Below, piece by piece: positions 1 through 7,927 of a stretch of 64,000 nucleotides of DNA. The stretch is taken from contig CAJUIP010000015.1 in NCBI GenBank assembly GCA_910586315.1, forward strand, positions 12,521 through 76,520, read 5' to 3'. The DNA comes from an uncultured Lachnospiraceae bacterium (GTDB lineage Bacteria > Bacillota > Clostridia > Lachnospirales > Lachnospiraceae). A program made the translations under genes and the position numbers. Position 1 is the first letter of the stretch. Every line of letters begins with the position of its first letter. The notes under the pieces were generated by a model. That model saw only the letters and a list, made by a program, of their open reading frames with translations, did no database searches and was not told the origin of the DNA.

Positions 1-503
1 TCAACCAGACACAGGCAAAGGACTGGCTGGGAATCTTAGAAACTTTAGGTATTATTTTTTATCTCCATCCGTATTCCAACAATCTGCTAAAGCGCCTCGT
101 GAAGACTTCGAAGCTGTATTTTTATGATACAGGACTGGTGTGTTATGTGACGAAATGGAGCAGCGCAGAAACATTGGAAAGCGGGGCTATGAATGGTGCA
201 ATTTTAGAGAATTATGTGGTTGCGGAAATTAGAAAAACATATCTTAACTGCGGCAGGGAGCCTTATATGTATTATTACCGGGATAGGGATGCCAAGGAGA
301 TTGATATTGTGCTGGAACATGATGGTGTATTAAATCCAATTGAAATCAAGAAAACATCCAATCCGGGAACAGAACTGATAAAGGTATTTGGTTTGCTTGA
401 TAAGTCATCAACACCACGCTCTAAGGGAGCAGTTGTTTGCATGAAGCCGGGACTTGGTGCGATTGACAGAGATAATTATATTGTTCCGGTTTGGATAATA
501 TAA
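1..503 (+). CDS. C-terminal part of a DUF4143 (AAA_14-type) ATP-binding protein, cut by the window edge
   Basis: The reading frame is open from the first bases to a TAA at 501, so this is the 3' end of a longer gene. An ATG at 99 is internal. The visible part matches the DUF4143 tail of AAA_14/DUF4143 proteins: LKRLVKTSKLYFYDTGL, then ENYVVAEI, then YYYRDRDAKEIDIV and PIEIKK. The last two form the D...ExK pattern of a PD-(D/E)XK-like fold common in this family. The Walker A ATPase half would lie upstream. These proteins are widespread in anaerobes; they are often annotated as AAA ATPases of unknown role, sometimes near toxin-antitoxin loci. It is followed by decayed genes. The family call is firm, the function is unknown. 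Confidence 0.85.
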   Translation, partial: NQTQAKDWLGILETLGIIFYLHPYSNNLLKRLVKTSKLYFYDTGLVCYVTKWSSAETLESGAMNGAILENYVVAEIRKTYLNCGREPYMYYYRDRDAKEIDIVLEHDGVLNPIEIKKTSNPGTELIKVFGLLDKSSTPRSKGAVVCMKPGLGAIDRDNYIVPVWII

Positions 504-505
504 GT

Positions 506-740
506 ACAGATTATTGGACATAAGAGAGATTTATCTATTCGAAGAGGAACACCCGGAATACAGGCTGAACCTATATCATCAGATTTTGGAGAAGTATAGT
601 ATCGAATGGGGTGACCGGGCAATGACGAATGCCGATGTTTCTAAAATGGATGGATAGGGTGTGATGGAGCATTGCTGGATTTCTTGAAAAAGGGTTGCAT
701 TCAGAAGTGGTTGGAACGGTTGGCAGAACTGGATAAATAA
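506..740 (+). pseudogene. remnant of a DUF6508-like protein
   Basis: Two stretches in related frames give EEHPEYRLNLYHQILEKYSI...NADVSKMDG, a TAG stop at 655, then ALLDFLKKGCIQKWLERLAELD ending in TAA at 738. From memory this order (EHPEY...Y..IL...NADV...G..V...AL..F...G.I..WL.RL..LD) is that of small clostridial DUF6508 proteins. The middle, normally about 15-20 residues between the two blocks, is missing and no start codon with a ribosome site is visible. I therefore call it a decayed, internally deleted gene. Related proteins are usually near mobile elements. Confidence 0.45.
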
Positions 741-779
741 ATGTAACACGGACTATTAGGCAAAAGAGGAAACACGGAA

Positions 780-1039
780 ATGGCAAAAGGAGATAAGTAT
801 ACTGCACTTACAGTATATTCGGAAAAGATATAGTAAAAATGAGTTTTAAGGAAATTGAAAGGGTTCTTGGAGAGCGTTTGCCGGAGTCGGCATACAAATA
901 TCCGGCACTATGGTCAAACTCGGAATCGCATTCTATTGCATTTGGGTGGATGGATGCAGGATACATGAGTCAGAATTTAAACATTGCCAATCAGACAGTA
1001 GAGAATGATCAGGGCGGACGCGCGGGTAAATTCCATTGA
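780..1039 (+). pseudogene. frameshifted small clostridial protein of unknown function
   Basis: An ATG at 780 opens MAKGDKYTALTVYSEKI and stops at TAG 831. A different frame then continues from 839 with MSFKEIERVLGERLPESAYKYPALWSNSESHSIAFGWMDAGY. The two parts read as one protein broken by a frame change. The motif (SF.EIE..LG..LP.SAYKY.A.W.N...HS....W..AGY) is one I recall from small uncharacterised proteins of anaerobes (DUF7662-like). The tail after residue 55 also loses frame. It lies directly downstream of another remnant, so decay of this block is general. No function is known. Confidence 0.4.
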
Positions 1040-1530
1040 CCAGAAATTTACAGTCTTTTATAATGGAATCATTAACATTTACATTGGTTGGAATGGTTTT
1101 TGAGTATGATGAGGATCGTTATGATACGATAGGCGACATCTCAGCAGGAAAACTATCGCTTGGAGCTAACACAACGATTGGAATATAGAGTGAGAACAGA
1201 AGAAAATGGCATACAGACAGATATCACCAGACTTATATCGGCAAGATTAGCAGCAAGCTTTGAGAGGGGAATTTATTATGGTAAATTTGAATTTGATCGA
1301 CTACATTTTTATTGATAAACCCGAGCCTCACCAGCGGCAGCTAAAACAGAACCATCCAGCACCCAATACGGAAAATCAGTATTCGCGTTGAGATTGATTG
1401 AATTGATATATTCGCCCGCCTTGTTTGCGATATTTTGATAGTACCTGGTGATTTTTTATGGGACAATCCAAACAAATCTGTGATATACTATACAAGCGGA
1501 GAGTACCAGAGTCAAGAATGGGGGGATATT
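1040..1530. other. stretch with no supportable gene
   Basis: About 490 bases with only short, stop-interrupted frames, such as a fragment around 1190-1290 ending near a weak ATG at 1278. I see no ribosome site followed by an open frame. It has the look of decayed coding sequence, continuous with the remnants on its left. Confidence 0.5.
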
Positions 1531-2175
1531 GTGAATTTTAGATATGGGGATATAGAAACAGAATATCTCAAATCAAAAGACCTGCGTTTGGCGGAAGTCA
1601 TTGAAAAGGTGGGACACATTGACCGCTCTGTTGATACGGATTTGTTTTCGTCTGTTGTGCATCATATCATCGGGCAGCAGATTTCTACGAAAGCCCAGCA
1701 GACGATATGGAGCCGTATGCAGGAGGCATTGGGAGAGGTTACGCCGCAAACAATTTTATCTGCCGGCGTTCCCCTGCTGCAATCATTTGGCATGACATTC
1801 AAAAAAGCGGAGTACATTACGGACTTTTCTCAAAAGGTCGCTGCAAATGAGTTTGATCTTGATGCGGTGTCTCAAATGTCGGACGAGGATGCAATCAAAG
1901 CCTTATCTTCACTCAAAGGCATTGGAGTATGGACCGCTGAGATGATTTTGCTGTTCTGCCTGCAAAGGCCGAACATTTTCAGTTACGGCGACCTCGCCAT
2001 TCTTCGCGGGATACGAATGGTGTACCACCACAGGAAGATTGACCAAAAGCTGTTTGAAAAGTACCGCCGCCGCTTCAGTCCATATTGCAGCGTTGCCAGC
2101 CTGTATTTTTGGGCGGTTGCGGGCGGGGCCGTCCCAGGTATGAAGGATTACGCGCCCAAGAAAAAGAACGGTTAA
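1531..2175 (+). CDS. DNA-3-methyladenine glycosylase II (AlkA/HhH-GPD family)
   Basis: Base-excision repair enzyme that would remove alkylated purines from DNA in the cytoplasm. The helix-hairpin-helix (LKGIGVWTAEMIL) is followed by the GPD-type loop with the presumed catalytic Asp in FSYGDLAIL. The middle has VHHIIGQQISTKAQ, typical of small clostridial AlkA homologues. I place the start at GTG 1531 (MNFRYGDIETEYL), preceded by GGGGGAT, because homologues begin with that segment. An ATG at 1435 would add 32 residues with no family match. At about 214 residues it lacks the N-terminal beta domain of E. coli AlkA, which is usual for this subgroup. Ogt lies 415 bases downstream, so the two form an alkylation-damage set. 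Confidence 0.88.
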   Translation: MNFRYGDIETEYLKSKDLRLAEVIEKVGHIDRSVDTDLFSSVVHHIIGQQISTKAQQTIWSRMQEALGEVTPQTILSAGVPLLQSFGMTFKKAEYITDFSQKVAANEFDLDAVSQMSDEDAIKALSSLKGIGVWTAEMILLFCLQRPNIFSYGDLAILRGIRMVYHHRKIDQKLFEKYRRRFSPYCSVASLYFWAVAGGAVPGMKDYAPKKKNG

Positions 2176-2348
2176 AATTGATATGAACAGATTACAAAGC
2201 ACGTTTAAGGCTGAGACAAAGTATCAATCATTTTTCCTCTCAATGGTCGCTTTTGGCGTGAAAACGACGAAATGGACGAGGCGGTCCAAAGCGGACCCGC
2301 CCTTGTAAACGGTGTAAACCGTGTACGGAAAGGAAAGGTAAATAACTT
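2176..2348. other. short non-coding gap
   Basis: No gene is seen here. The stretch contains only a fragment that reads in one frame for about 90 bases and a ribosome site (GGAAAGGAAAGG) for the ATG at 2349. Confidence 0.4.
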
Positions 2349-2585
2349 ATGGGAAACATTGTTGTATTATTTGAAGTGATCCCCACCAAAGAGGGGATGG
2401 AGAGATATCTTGAGTTGGCAGCGATGCTCAAGCCTCTGCTCCCCGGCTTTGAGGGCTTCAAGCGGGAAGGACGGGAAAAGCTGATTAAGAGCTATTCCAT
2501 CACCGTCTGTTCTGCCATCCGGTCATACAGCAGTTTTGACAGAGTATATGCGCCCGATGATTCCAACAAGGCGCTGTTGAGGTGA
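2349..2585 (+). pseudogene. antibiotic biosynthesis monooxygenase (ABM) family protein with an internal deletion
   Basis: The N-terminus (MGNIVVLFEVIPTKEGMERYL...LPGFEGF) and C-terminus (GREKLIKSYSITVCSAIRSY...APDDSNKAL) both fit small ABM-fold (dimeric ferredoxin-like) proteins. The middle, normally some 30-35 residues with the core beta strands, is absent and the two halves join in frame at about residue 37. ABM proteins are roughly 100-110 residues; this one is 78. It may be translated (ribosome site GGAAAGG at 2331) but is unlikely to fold normally. Its neighbours LysE, PhzF and a cupin show similar losses. Confidence 0.6.
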
Positions 2586-2589
2586 GCCT

Positions 2590-3123
2590 ATGCAATACAC
2601 AATTACCTATCAATCCCCGTTGGGGGAGATTTTGCTGGCCTGTGACGAAATCGGCTTGACCGGCCTGTGGTTCAAAGGGCAGAAATATTTTGCCCTCTAT
2701 CTGGACAAGGAGCATGAAGAAAAGGAAACTTCGCTGTTTGAGATTACAAAGCAATGGCTGGACATTTATTTTTCGGGCAAAGAGCCCGATTTTACAGTAC
2801 CGCTGCACTTCACAGGCACAGACTTTCAAAACGCGGTATGGGAAATTCTTTACACCATCCCATATGGGCAGCTTATGACCTATGGGGAGATTGCAAAACG
2901 GCTTGCCGCCCAGAGGGGGCTGGAGCGTATGTCTGCCCAGGCCGTGGGCGGTGCGGTGGGACACAATGAAATTTCGATTATTGTTCCCTGTCATCGAGTG
3001 GTCGGCGTGGGCGGCAGTCTGACCGGTTATGCGGGCGGTATTGATAAAAAGAAGTCTCTGCTTACCCTTGAGGGGGTCGATATGAGCAAGCTGTTTGTTC
3101 CGGCGAAAGGAACGGCGCTTTGA
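2590..3123 (+). CDS. ogt: methylated-DNA--protein-cysteine methyltransferase
   Basis: Suicide repair protein that moves a methyl group from O6-methylguanine (or O4-methylthymine) to its own cysteine. The active-site block is VPCHRVVG with the acceptor Cys near residue 136. It is preceded by the helix-turn-helix segment (YGEIAKRLAA, with the arginine-finger region around QAVGGAVGHN) and followed by GGSLTGYAGGIDKKKSLLTLEG. At 177 residues with no Ada regulatory domain this is the Ogt/MGMT type. The start ATG follows GAGGTGAGCCT four bases after the truncated monooxygenase. It forms an alkylation-repair pair with the glycosylase at 1531. Confidence 0.93.
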   Translation: MQYTITYQSPLGEILLACDEIGLTGLWFKGQKYFALYLDKEHEEKETSLFEITKQWLDIYFSGKEPDFTVPLHFTGTDFQNAVWEILYTIPYGQLMTYGEIAKRLAAQRGLERMSAQAVGGAVGHNEISIIVPCHRVVGVGGSLTGYAGGIDKKKSLLTLEGVDMSKLFVPAKGTAL

Positions 3124-3332
3124 GAGATCGGTTTTTAGACGATTGCCTGATTTATGAAATCTTATTTGTTGCAGAAGAAATTCCAAATGAGACGGGAGAA
3201 GTAAAACAGGAGCAGCAGGTGCTGTCCAGCCATAGAAAAGATCTTTTGGACGCTCTGCATGCATGCCAGACACAGATTGACTGCCTGGACTACCTGGCAT
3301 GGCAGATTGAGAAGAAAGAGGGGAGAACATGA
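3120..3332 (+). CDS. small ORF, possible C-terminal remnant of a MerR-type regulator
   Basis: Seventy residues starting at a TTG that overlaps the ogt stop and ending in ATGA, overlapping the next start. The sequence has a helical, charged character: SSHRKDLLDALHACQTQIDCLDYLAWQIE. This resembles the effector-side coiled-coil end of MerR regulators (..QRK.LL......I..L...I..LDY..W.I). No DNA-binding half is present. The tight TTGA and ATGA couplings suggest it was translated with its neighbours. It may equally be a short unrelated protein. Confidence 0.35.
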   Translation: MRDRFLDDCLIYEILFVAEEIPNETGEVKQEQQVLSSHRKDLLDALHACQTQIDCLDYLAWQIEKKEGRT

Positions 3333-3475
3333 TGGGAGGCCTTCTGATTCGGGGAATTCTCATCGGTCTGTTGTTCGGTGTGCCTGCAGGGGCAGTGGGG
3401 AGCGCTGCCCTTTGGTGTGGAGATGGCAAAGAGAAAGAGGAAATTTATCTTACAAAAAATTTTATAACAGCTTAA
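3329..3475 (+). pseudogene. N-terminal stub of a LysE-type amino-acid exporter
   Basis: This frame reads MMGGLLIRGILIGLLFGVPAGAVG, which matches the first membrane helix and the GxPxGAVG loop of LysE/RhtB translocators. It then switches to unrelated sequence and stops at 3473. Intact members are about 200 residues with six helices; only one is left. The ATG overlaps the preceding stop (ATGA). Its 3' end runs into the convergent regulator gene, so the loss may be a deletion reaching to that boundary. Confidence 0.55.
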
Positions 3476-4121
3476 AACAATTTCTTTCAAATTCCAGCAG
3501 CCCTTCCTTACGCATTTTGCTGAGCTCATTTGACATTGCGCTTCGATCGACAAAAAGAAAATCGGCAAGCTGCTGGCGGTTAAATGGAATTGTAAAACTT
3601 GAGCTGTTTTGCCGCGTGGCTTCTTCGGATAAATAAGAAATAAGCTTTTCACGTATAGAGCGTTTGGACATATGACTGAGCTTTCGCACAAGTTTTCTGT
3701 TCTTTTCGGATATTGAAAAAAATAAATTCTGTACAACAATGGTATGAAAACGGCAGGCAGTGGGACAGGTTGTAATGATCCGTTTTGCGTTGAAGAAGAT
3801 AACCGCGCTGTTTTCTGCCGCGACCACGTCATTTAGGAGCGGCCCGCTTTCCGATGCGGTGTATGCCTCTCCAAACATTTCCCCCATACTGATCTGTTCC
3901 AATATACTCCGGTTTCCCCAGTAATCGTCCTTTTGAATATGGAGGCGGCCGTCGGCTAAAATCATAATGTCGTTTAAATGTTCCCCCTCTCTTAAGACGT
4001 ATTCGCCTTTTTTGTAGTGACGCAGCCGCGCATCCAGACAGAGGAGCATGGAACGAATTTCATCGTTGCTAACTCCGGCAAATATTTGTGTTCTTCTGAG
4101 GACAGGGATATATTCGTTCAT
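3462..4121 (-). CDS. Crp/Fnr-family transcription regulator, probably HcpR-like
   Basis: Residues about 10-120 form a cyclic-nucleotide-binding-type beta barrel (GEYVLREGEHLNDIMILADGRLHI, GEMFGE). The end is a winged helix with recognition helix NRQQLADFLFVDRSAMSNEL. No Fnr-type cysteine cluster is seen. The start is ATG 4121 behind AAAGGAGAGC; an upstream in-frame ATG at 4148 lacks a ribosome site. It is divergent from the ferredoxin-hydroxylamine reductase operon, which is the usual setting of HcpR regulators that sense NO/nitrosative stress. A perfect dyad lies just before its start, so autoregulation is also plausible. The family is certain, the effector is inferred. Confidence 0.85.
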   Translation of the reverse strand: MNEYIPVLRRTQIFAGVSNDEIRSMLLCLDARLRHYKKGEYVLREGEHLNDIMILADGRLHIQKDDYWGNRSILEQISMGEMFGEAYTASESGPLLNDVVAAENSAVIFFNAKRIITTCPTACRFHTIVVQNLFFSISEKNRKLVRKLSHMSKRSIREKLISYLSEEATRQNSSSFTIPFNRQQLADFLFVDRSAMSNELSKMRKEGLLEFERNCFKLL

Positions 4122-4134
4122 AAAGCTCTCCTTT

Positions 4135-4150
4135 TGTTGTAAAAACAACA
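4135..4150. promoter_or_regulatory. Crp/Fnr-type operator dyad (TGTTGT-N4-ACAACA)
   Basis: The sequence TGTTGTAAAAACAACA is a perfect 6-bp inverted repeat centred at 4142.5, between the divergent regulator and the hydroxylamine reductase operon. A TATAAT lies at 4172-4177; its start point would be near 4184, putting the dyad centre at about -41.5. That is the position of class II activation by Crp/Fnr proteins. No good -35 hexamer is seen, as expected for an activator-dependent promoter. On the other strand it abuts the regulator's ribosome site. Confidence 0.6.
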
Positions 4151-4171
4151 GACTTGTTTTATTTATTATAT

Positions 4172-4177
4172 TATAAT
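4172..4177 (+). promoter_or_regulatory. -10 element for the ferredoxin/hydroxylamine reductase operon
   Basis: TATAAT in an AT-rich stretch, giving an inferred 5' leader of about 80 bases before the ATG at 4265. There is no recognisable -35; the Crp/Fnr dyad centred 32 bases upstream probably replaces it. Confidence 0.5.
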
Positions 4178-4264
4178 CAAACCATCAAATCAATATGCTT
4201 TCAGAAATCAGGTACGGCAAAGAATTGCCAATCAACATTTTAAAAGTGGAAAAGGAGTAAGAGC

Positions 4265-4957
4265 ATGGTCAGAAAAATCATTAAAATTGATGAAGAAAAA
4301 TGTAATGGCTGCGGTGCCTGTGCCGCCGCTTGTCATGAAGGTGCAATTGAAATGGTAAGCGGCAAAGCAAGGCTAACCCGTGAAGATTATTGTGATGGTC
4401 TTGGAGATTGTCTTCCTGCCTGTCCCGCGGACGCGATCACCTTTGAAGAAAGAGAAGCGCCGGCTTATGACGAAGCGGCTGTCCGCGCGGCAAAGGAAAA
4501 GAAAGCGCCGCTTCCTTGCGGCTGCCCCGGAACACAGTCCAAGGCTATCCACAGAGAGGACTGTGAGCAAGGCAGTCTTGCCGCGCCCATGCACAGTCAG
4601 CTTTCGCAGTGGCCTGTACAGATAAAACTTGTTCCTGTGAATGCTCCTTATTTTGACGGTGCGAATCTTTTAGTAGCGGCGGATTGCACCGCTTATGCTT
4701 ACGGAAACTTCCACAATGAGTTTATCCGCAACCATATTACACTTATTGGATGTCCGAAACTTGACGAGGGCGATTATACGGAAAAGCTGACCGCAATACT
4801 TTCAAACAATCCTGTTAAAAGCGTCACCGTTGTCCGTATGGAAGTACCTTGCTGCGGCGGCATTGAAAATGCCGTAAAACAGGCTTTGCAGACAAGTGGT
4901 AAATTTATTCCCTGGAGGGTTGTTACCATCTCTGCAGATGGTAAGATACTGGATTAG
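4265..4957 (+). CDS. 4Fe-4S ferredoxin-type protein paired with hydroxylamine reductase
   Basis: The N-terminal 60 residues hold one complete cluster motif (CNGCGACAAAC) and a second, modified one (CDGLGDCLPACP). The missing cysteine in the second is typical of this family, not a mutation. The rest, about 150 residues, is a domain with CGCPG near residue 85 and MEVPCCGG near residue 192 that accompanies Hcp in many Clostridia. It probably passes electrons to Hcp in the cytoplasm. The ATG follows AAAAGGAGTAAGAGC and the gene ends 14 bases before hcp, so the two are co-transcribed, likely under the divergent Crp/Fnr regulator. Confidence 0.88.
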   Translation: MVRKIIKIDEEKCNGCGACAAACHEGAIEMVSGKARLTREDYCDGLGDCLPACPADAITFEEREAPAYDEAAVRAAKEKKAPLPCGCPGTQSKAIHREDCEQGSLAAPMHSQLSQWPVQIKLVPVNAPYFDGANLLVAADCTAYAYGNFHNEFIRNHITLIGCPKLDEGDYTEKLTAILSNNPVKSVTVVRMEVPCCGGIENAVKQALQTSGKFIPWRVVTISADGKILD

Positions 4958-4971
4958 TGGAGGAGCTTTAA

Positions 4972-6573
4972 ATGGAAAGAAAAATGTTTTGCTTTCAATG
5001 CGAACAGACGGCAGGCTGTAACGCCTGTACCGGTAATGCAGGTGTCTGCGGTAAAAAAGCGGATACTGCCGGGCTTCAGGATAAGCTGACGGGCGCATTA
5101 ATCGGTCTTGCGAGAGCGGCCGTGGGAGACGAAAGTCTTGTTACCGAAACGACTGACAGCTTCGTGCTGGAAGGTTTATTTGCGACCGTTACTAATGTAA
5201 ACTTCAACAACGATACGATTTCGGCGCTGATCCAAAAGATAAGGGCAGAAAAAGAGCGCCTTGCGCCGAACTGTTCTGGCTGTCTTTCAGCTTGTGGAAG
5301 AAACAACGATTACGATATGAATGAACTGTGGGATGCAGATGAGGATATTCGTTCCCTGAAATCACTTATTCTGTTCGGGATTCGCGGCATGGCAGCTTAT
5401 GTTTACCATGCAAATGTGCTCGGGTATCGCGACGATGACATCAATAAATTCTTTTACAAGGCGCTTTTTGCTGTCGGTATGAGGGACTGGGGCATGGATG
5501 AGCTTCTCCCTATTGTTATGGAAGTAGGGGAAGTCAATCTTAAATCCATGGCGCTTCTTGACAAAGCCAATACGGAAACCTATGGAAATCCTGCTCCAAC
5601 AGAGGTCAGTCTGACTGTAAAAAAGGGTCCCTTCATCGTGATCTCAGGACATGACTTGTATGATTTAAAGCAATTACTTGAACAAACGGAAGGCAAAGGC
5701 ATCAATATCTATACACATGGAGAAATGCTTCCTGCACACGCTTATCCTGAACTGAAAAAATATGCACATCTCAAAGGCAATTTCGGCACAGCATGGCAGA
5801 ATCAGCAAAAGGAATTTGCGGATATTCCCGCGCCGGTCCTCTTTACCACCAACTGTCTGATGCCTCCTAAAGCAAGCTATGCCGACCGTGTATTTACCAC
5901 AGAAGTGGTGTCTTACCCTGAACTCGTACACATTGGTAAAGAGAAAGACTTCACACCTGTCATCGAAAAAGCTCTTGAACTTGGCGGTTATCCTGCTGAT
6001 ATGCACTTTACGGGAATGAATGGCGGGGAAAAAGTAATGACAGGTTTTGCTCATAACGCCGTTTTGAGCGTTGCAGATACCGTGATCAATGGGGTAAAAT
6101 CGGGCGCGATCAAGCATTTCTTTCTTGTGGGCGGCTGCGATGGCGCGAAACCTGGACGCAGCTATTATACCGAATTTGTAAAGCAGACCCCTGCCGATAG
6201 TGTGATCCTTACACTTGCCTGTGGGAAATATCGATTTAACGACCTGGACCTTGGCAGGGTTGGCGGACTTCCCCGTATAATGGATATGGGACAGTGCAAC
6301 GATGCTTACAGTGCGATTAAAGTTGCGGCCGCTCTCGCAAACGCCCTCGAATGCGGAGTAAACGATCTGCCGCTTTCCATGGTGCTTTCGTGGTATGAGC
6401 AGAAAGCAGTATGTATCTTGCTGACACTTCTGCACCTGGGCATTAAAAACATTTTGCTTGGACCCTCACTCCCTGCATTTGTTTCTCCCAATGTGCTGAA
6501 CTTCCTTGTGGAGAATTATAATATTTCGCCTGTCAGCACACCCGAAGAAGATTTAAAGAAAATATTGCAGTAA
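4972..6573 (+). CDS. hcp: hydroxylamine reductase (hybrid cluster protein)
   Basis: Hybrid-cluster protein; in vitro it reduces hydroxylamine to ammonia, and in cells it is thought to act mainly as an NO reductase during nitrosative stress. The N-terminal cluster cysteines follow C-x2-C-x8-C-x5-C (C7, C10, C19, C25). Further hybrid-cluster regions are visible: SGHDLYDL, HGEMLPAHAYP, TTNCLMPP, GGCDGAKPGRSYYTEF and TLACGKYRFN. The length, 533 residues, is that of the standard class. The ribosome site GGAGGAGC precedes the ATG, and the gene is the second in the ferredoxin-hcp operon. A strong hairpin directly follows the stop. Confidence 0.96.
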   Translation: MERKMFCFQCEQTAGCNACTGNAGVCGKKADTAGLQDKLTGALIGLARAAVGDESLVTETTDSFVLEGLFATVTNVNFNNDTISALIQKIRAEKERLAPNCSGCLSACGRNNDYDMNELWDADEDIRSLKSLILFGIRGMAAYVYHANVLGYRDDDINKFFYKALFAVGMRDWGMDELLPIVMEVGEVNLKSMALLDKANTETYGNPAPTEVSLTVKKGPFIVISGHDLYDLKQLLEQTEGKGINIYTHGEMLPAHAYPELKKYAHLKGNFGTAWQNQQKEFADIPAPVLFTTNCLMPPKASYADRVFTTEVVSYPELVHIGKEKDFTPVIEKALELGGYPADMHFTGMNGGEKVMTGFAHNAVLSVADTVINGVKSGAIKHFFLVGGCDGAKPGRSYYTEFVKQTPADSVILTLACGKYRFNDLDLGRVGGLPRIMDMGQCNDAYSAIKVAAALANALECGVNDLPLSMVLSWYEQKAVCILLTLLHLGIKNILLGPSLPAFVSPNVLNFLVENYNISPVSTPEEDLKKILQ

Positions 6574-6577
6574 AGAG

Positions 6578-6633
6578 TAACGGAGCTGTTGCAAAATGGA
6601 AAAATGAAAACTCATTTTGTGACAGCTCCGTTA
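6578..6633 (+). terminator. strong hairpin after hcp, probable terminator
   Basis: About 20 bases (6578-6598, beginning TAACGGAGCTGTTG) pair with 6613-6633 (ending GACAGCTCCGTTA) around a 14-base loop. There is no long T tract after it, but stem strength and position directly after the hcp stop support transcript termination or 3'-end protection. Confidence 0.6.
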
Positions 6634-7017
6634 TTGTGACAGCTTCGTTAATATGATGGCAGAACAACACAAAACTCTATTGGATGGACGGAAATAGGCG
6701 CTCGCCCTCTGGCTCAGCGCGGGCTGGGTGTATCCCAGCAATTCGGCGGCTTTTATGGTGGTACTGAACGCTCCCCCAAACCCCACTGGGGCCTCCCTGA
6801 CTTCTGGCGATAAGAAGAAGATTGCCCGGCTGTGCAAGGCCAATGGTATCCAATCATGCCCCCGCAGTTGTGTGGCGGCAAAGAACTTCCGCTGGGTATT
6901 CTGTGTGGGGTGGAGGTTATCGCCTATCTTGGCATAAGACCGATTTCGTTGAAATGGGAAGCGGTCTATTTGCGGAACTTATAGTTATAAATTATTTGAT
7001 ATAGGAGTGGTTTGTTA
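6634..7017. other. stretch without a supportable gene, probably decayed coding sequence
   Basis: Several short frames overlap here, none with a ribosome site plus a recognisable domain. The reverse strand has a brief LysR-like helix-turn-helix resemblance (AAELLGYTQPALSQ, about 6700-6740) without the rest of such a protein. I treat the block as remnants. Confidence 0.4.
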
Positions 7018-7380
7018 TGAAACAGTATGTTGTAGACGTTTTTGCGGATAAGTTTTTTGCAGAAAATTGCCATTGAAAACAACCTGTCTGAAACAGCTTT
7101 CGCAGTAAAGGAGGGGGATGCTTACCATCTGCGCTGGTTTACCCCCGGCGGAGAAGTAGAGCTGTGCGGCCATGCAACTTTGGCTACCGCGTATGTGATT
7201 ACCCGTTTTGTGGAGCCGAATTTGGCTGTCGTGGTTTTTGATACTTTAAGCGGACGGCTGACAGTAGAAAAGAGCGGCGATTTGCTGACAATGGATTTTC
7301 CCTCTTTCCAGCTTACACCCATTCCCATTACGGAGGATTTGACCGCCGCGTTGTTTTCTGAGGCAGAAATCTACTTTTAG
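7018..7380 (+). pseudogene. PhzF-family isomerase, deleted and truncated
   Basis: From ATG 7018 the frame reads MKQYVVDVFADKFF, the PhzF N-terminus, then is broken; another frame continues from about 7045 with KIAIENNLSETAFAV...YHLRWFTPGGEVELCGHATLATAYV. The latter contains the PhzF substrate region (TP..E...CGHATLA). A segment of roughly 20 residues between the blocks (normally F.GNPAAV.) is missing, and the protein stops after about 125 residues of an expected 260-300. PhzF-like proteins are isomerases/epimerases of small metabolites. This copy cannot be functional. Confidence 0.75.
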
Positions 7381-7393
7381 GATGTGAGAAAAA

Positions 7394-7553
7394 ATGCAAA
7401 TAGTAAACAGAGAAGATGCCGCCTCATACCGCCGGGGAGGGTGCGGAGATCGAACCGAACGAGGTCCATCAAATGACCAATAACTCTGATACGGAAATTG
7501 AGTTTCTCGTTGTATCTATGCCAAAGTCTCATGGAGATAAAATTGCTGTCTGA
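7394..7553 (+). pseudogene. cupin-domain protein reduced to its two ends
   Basis: ATG 7394 opens MQIVNREDAASYRRGG; in a second frame GEGAEIEPNEVHQMTNNSD and EIEFLVVSMPKSHGDK run to TGA 7551. The second block is the cupin motif-2 end (EPNEVHQ.TN...E.EFLV). The metal-binding G(x)5HxH motif between them is gone. It abuts the broken PhzF gene. Confidence 0.5.
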
Positions 7554-7927
7554 AAGCATCGTATCAGTTTCTTCCGGTTCGGTGTTACAACTTTATTATA
7601 CCGGCTCAGTAACTTATTCCTGAATTACGTCCATAACATTTCTCTGGATTGATATTTTACTTGCTTTTAATAGGGTAAGCATATAAAATTTATTTTGTAT
7701 GATACAGGGGACAACGGGCATAAAATCCGATACAGGCTTGCCCGCAAGAGGATTTTTGAACCTGGGTTCTGCCCAAGGCATGAAAAAGCAGCCTGATTAG
7801 AGCGTGTCTGAAAATTCATTCCCATCATCTTTCAGACATGCTCTGGGACGGATTTTAAATGTTTTTGAGAGCGTTTTTGTATGGAAATAGGTGAAAAGGA
7901 TAAAAAGTATAAAGGCGGTGAAAGCAG
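7554..7927. other. non-coding gap before the LysR gene
   Basis: I see no gene. It contains the hairpin repeat at 7799-7844 and a ribosome site (AAAGGCGGTGAAAGC) for the LysR gene. Confidence 0.5.
7799..7844. repeat. hairpin repeat of the AGCGTGTYTGAAAATT family, copy 1
   Basis: AGAGCGTGTCTGAAA pairs with TTTCAGACATGCTCT over 15 positions with one mismatch. The same left-arm sequence recurs at 16338 and 51425, each time in an intergenic gap and each time with a matching right arm. Confidence 0.65.

Noticed and set aside
6631..6843. LysR-like helix-turn-helix on the minus strand
   Set aside because: Only AAELLGYTQPALSQ fits; there is no proper start or effector domain, and the plus strand reads as decayed sequence.
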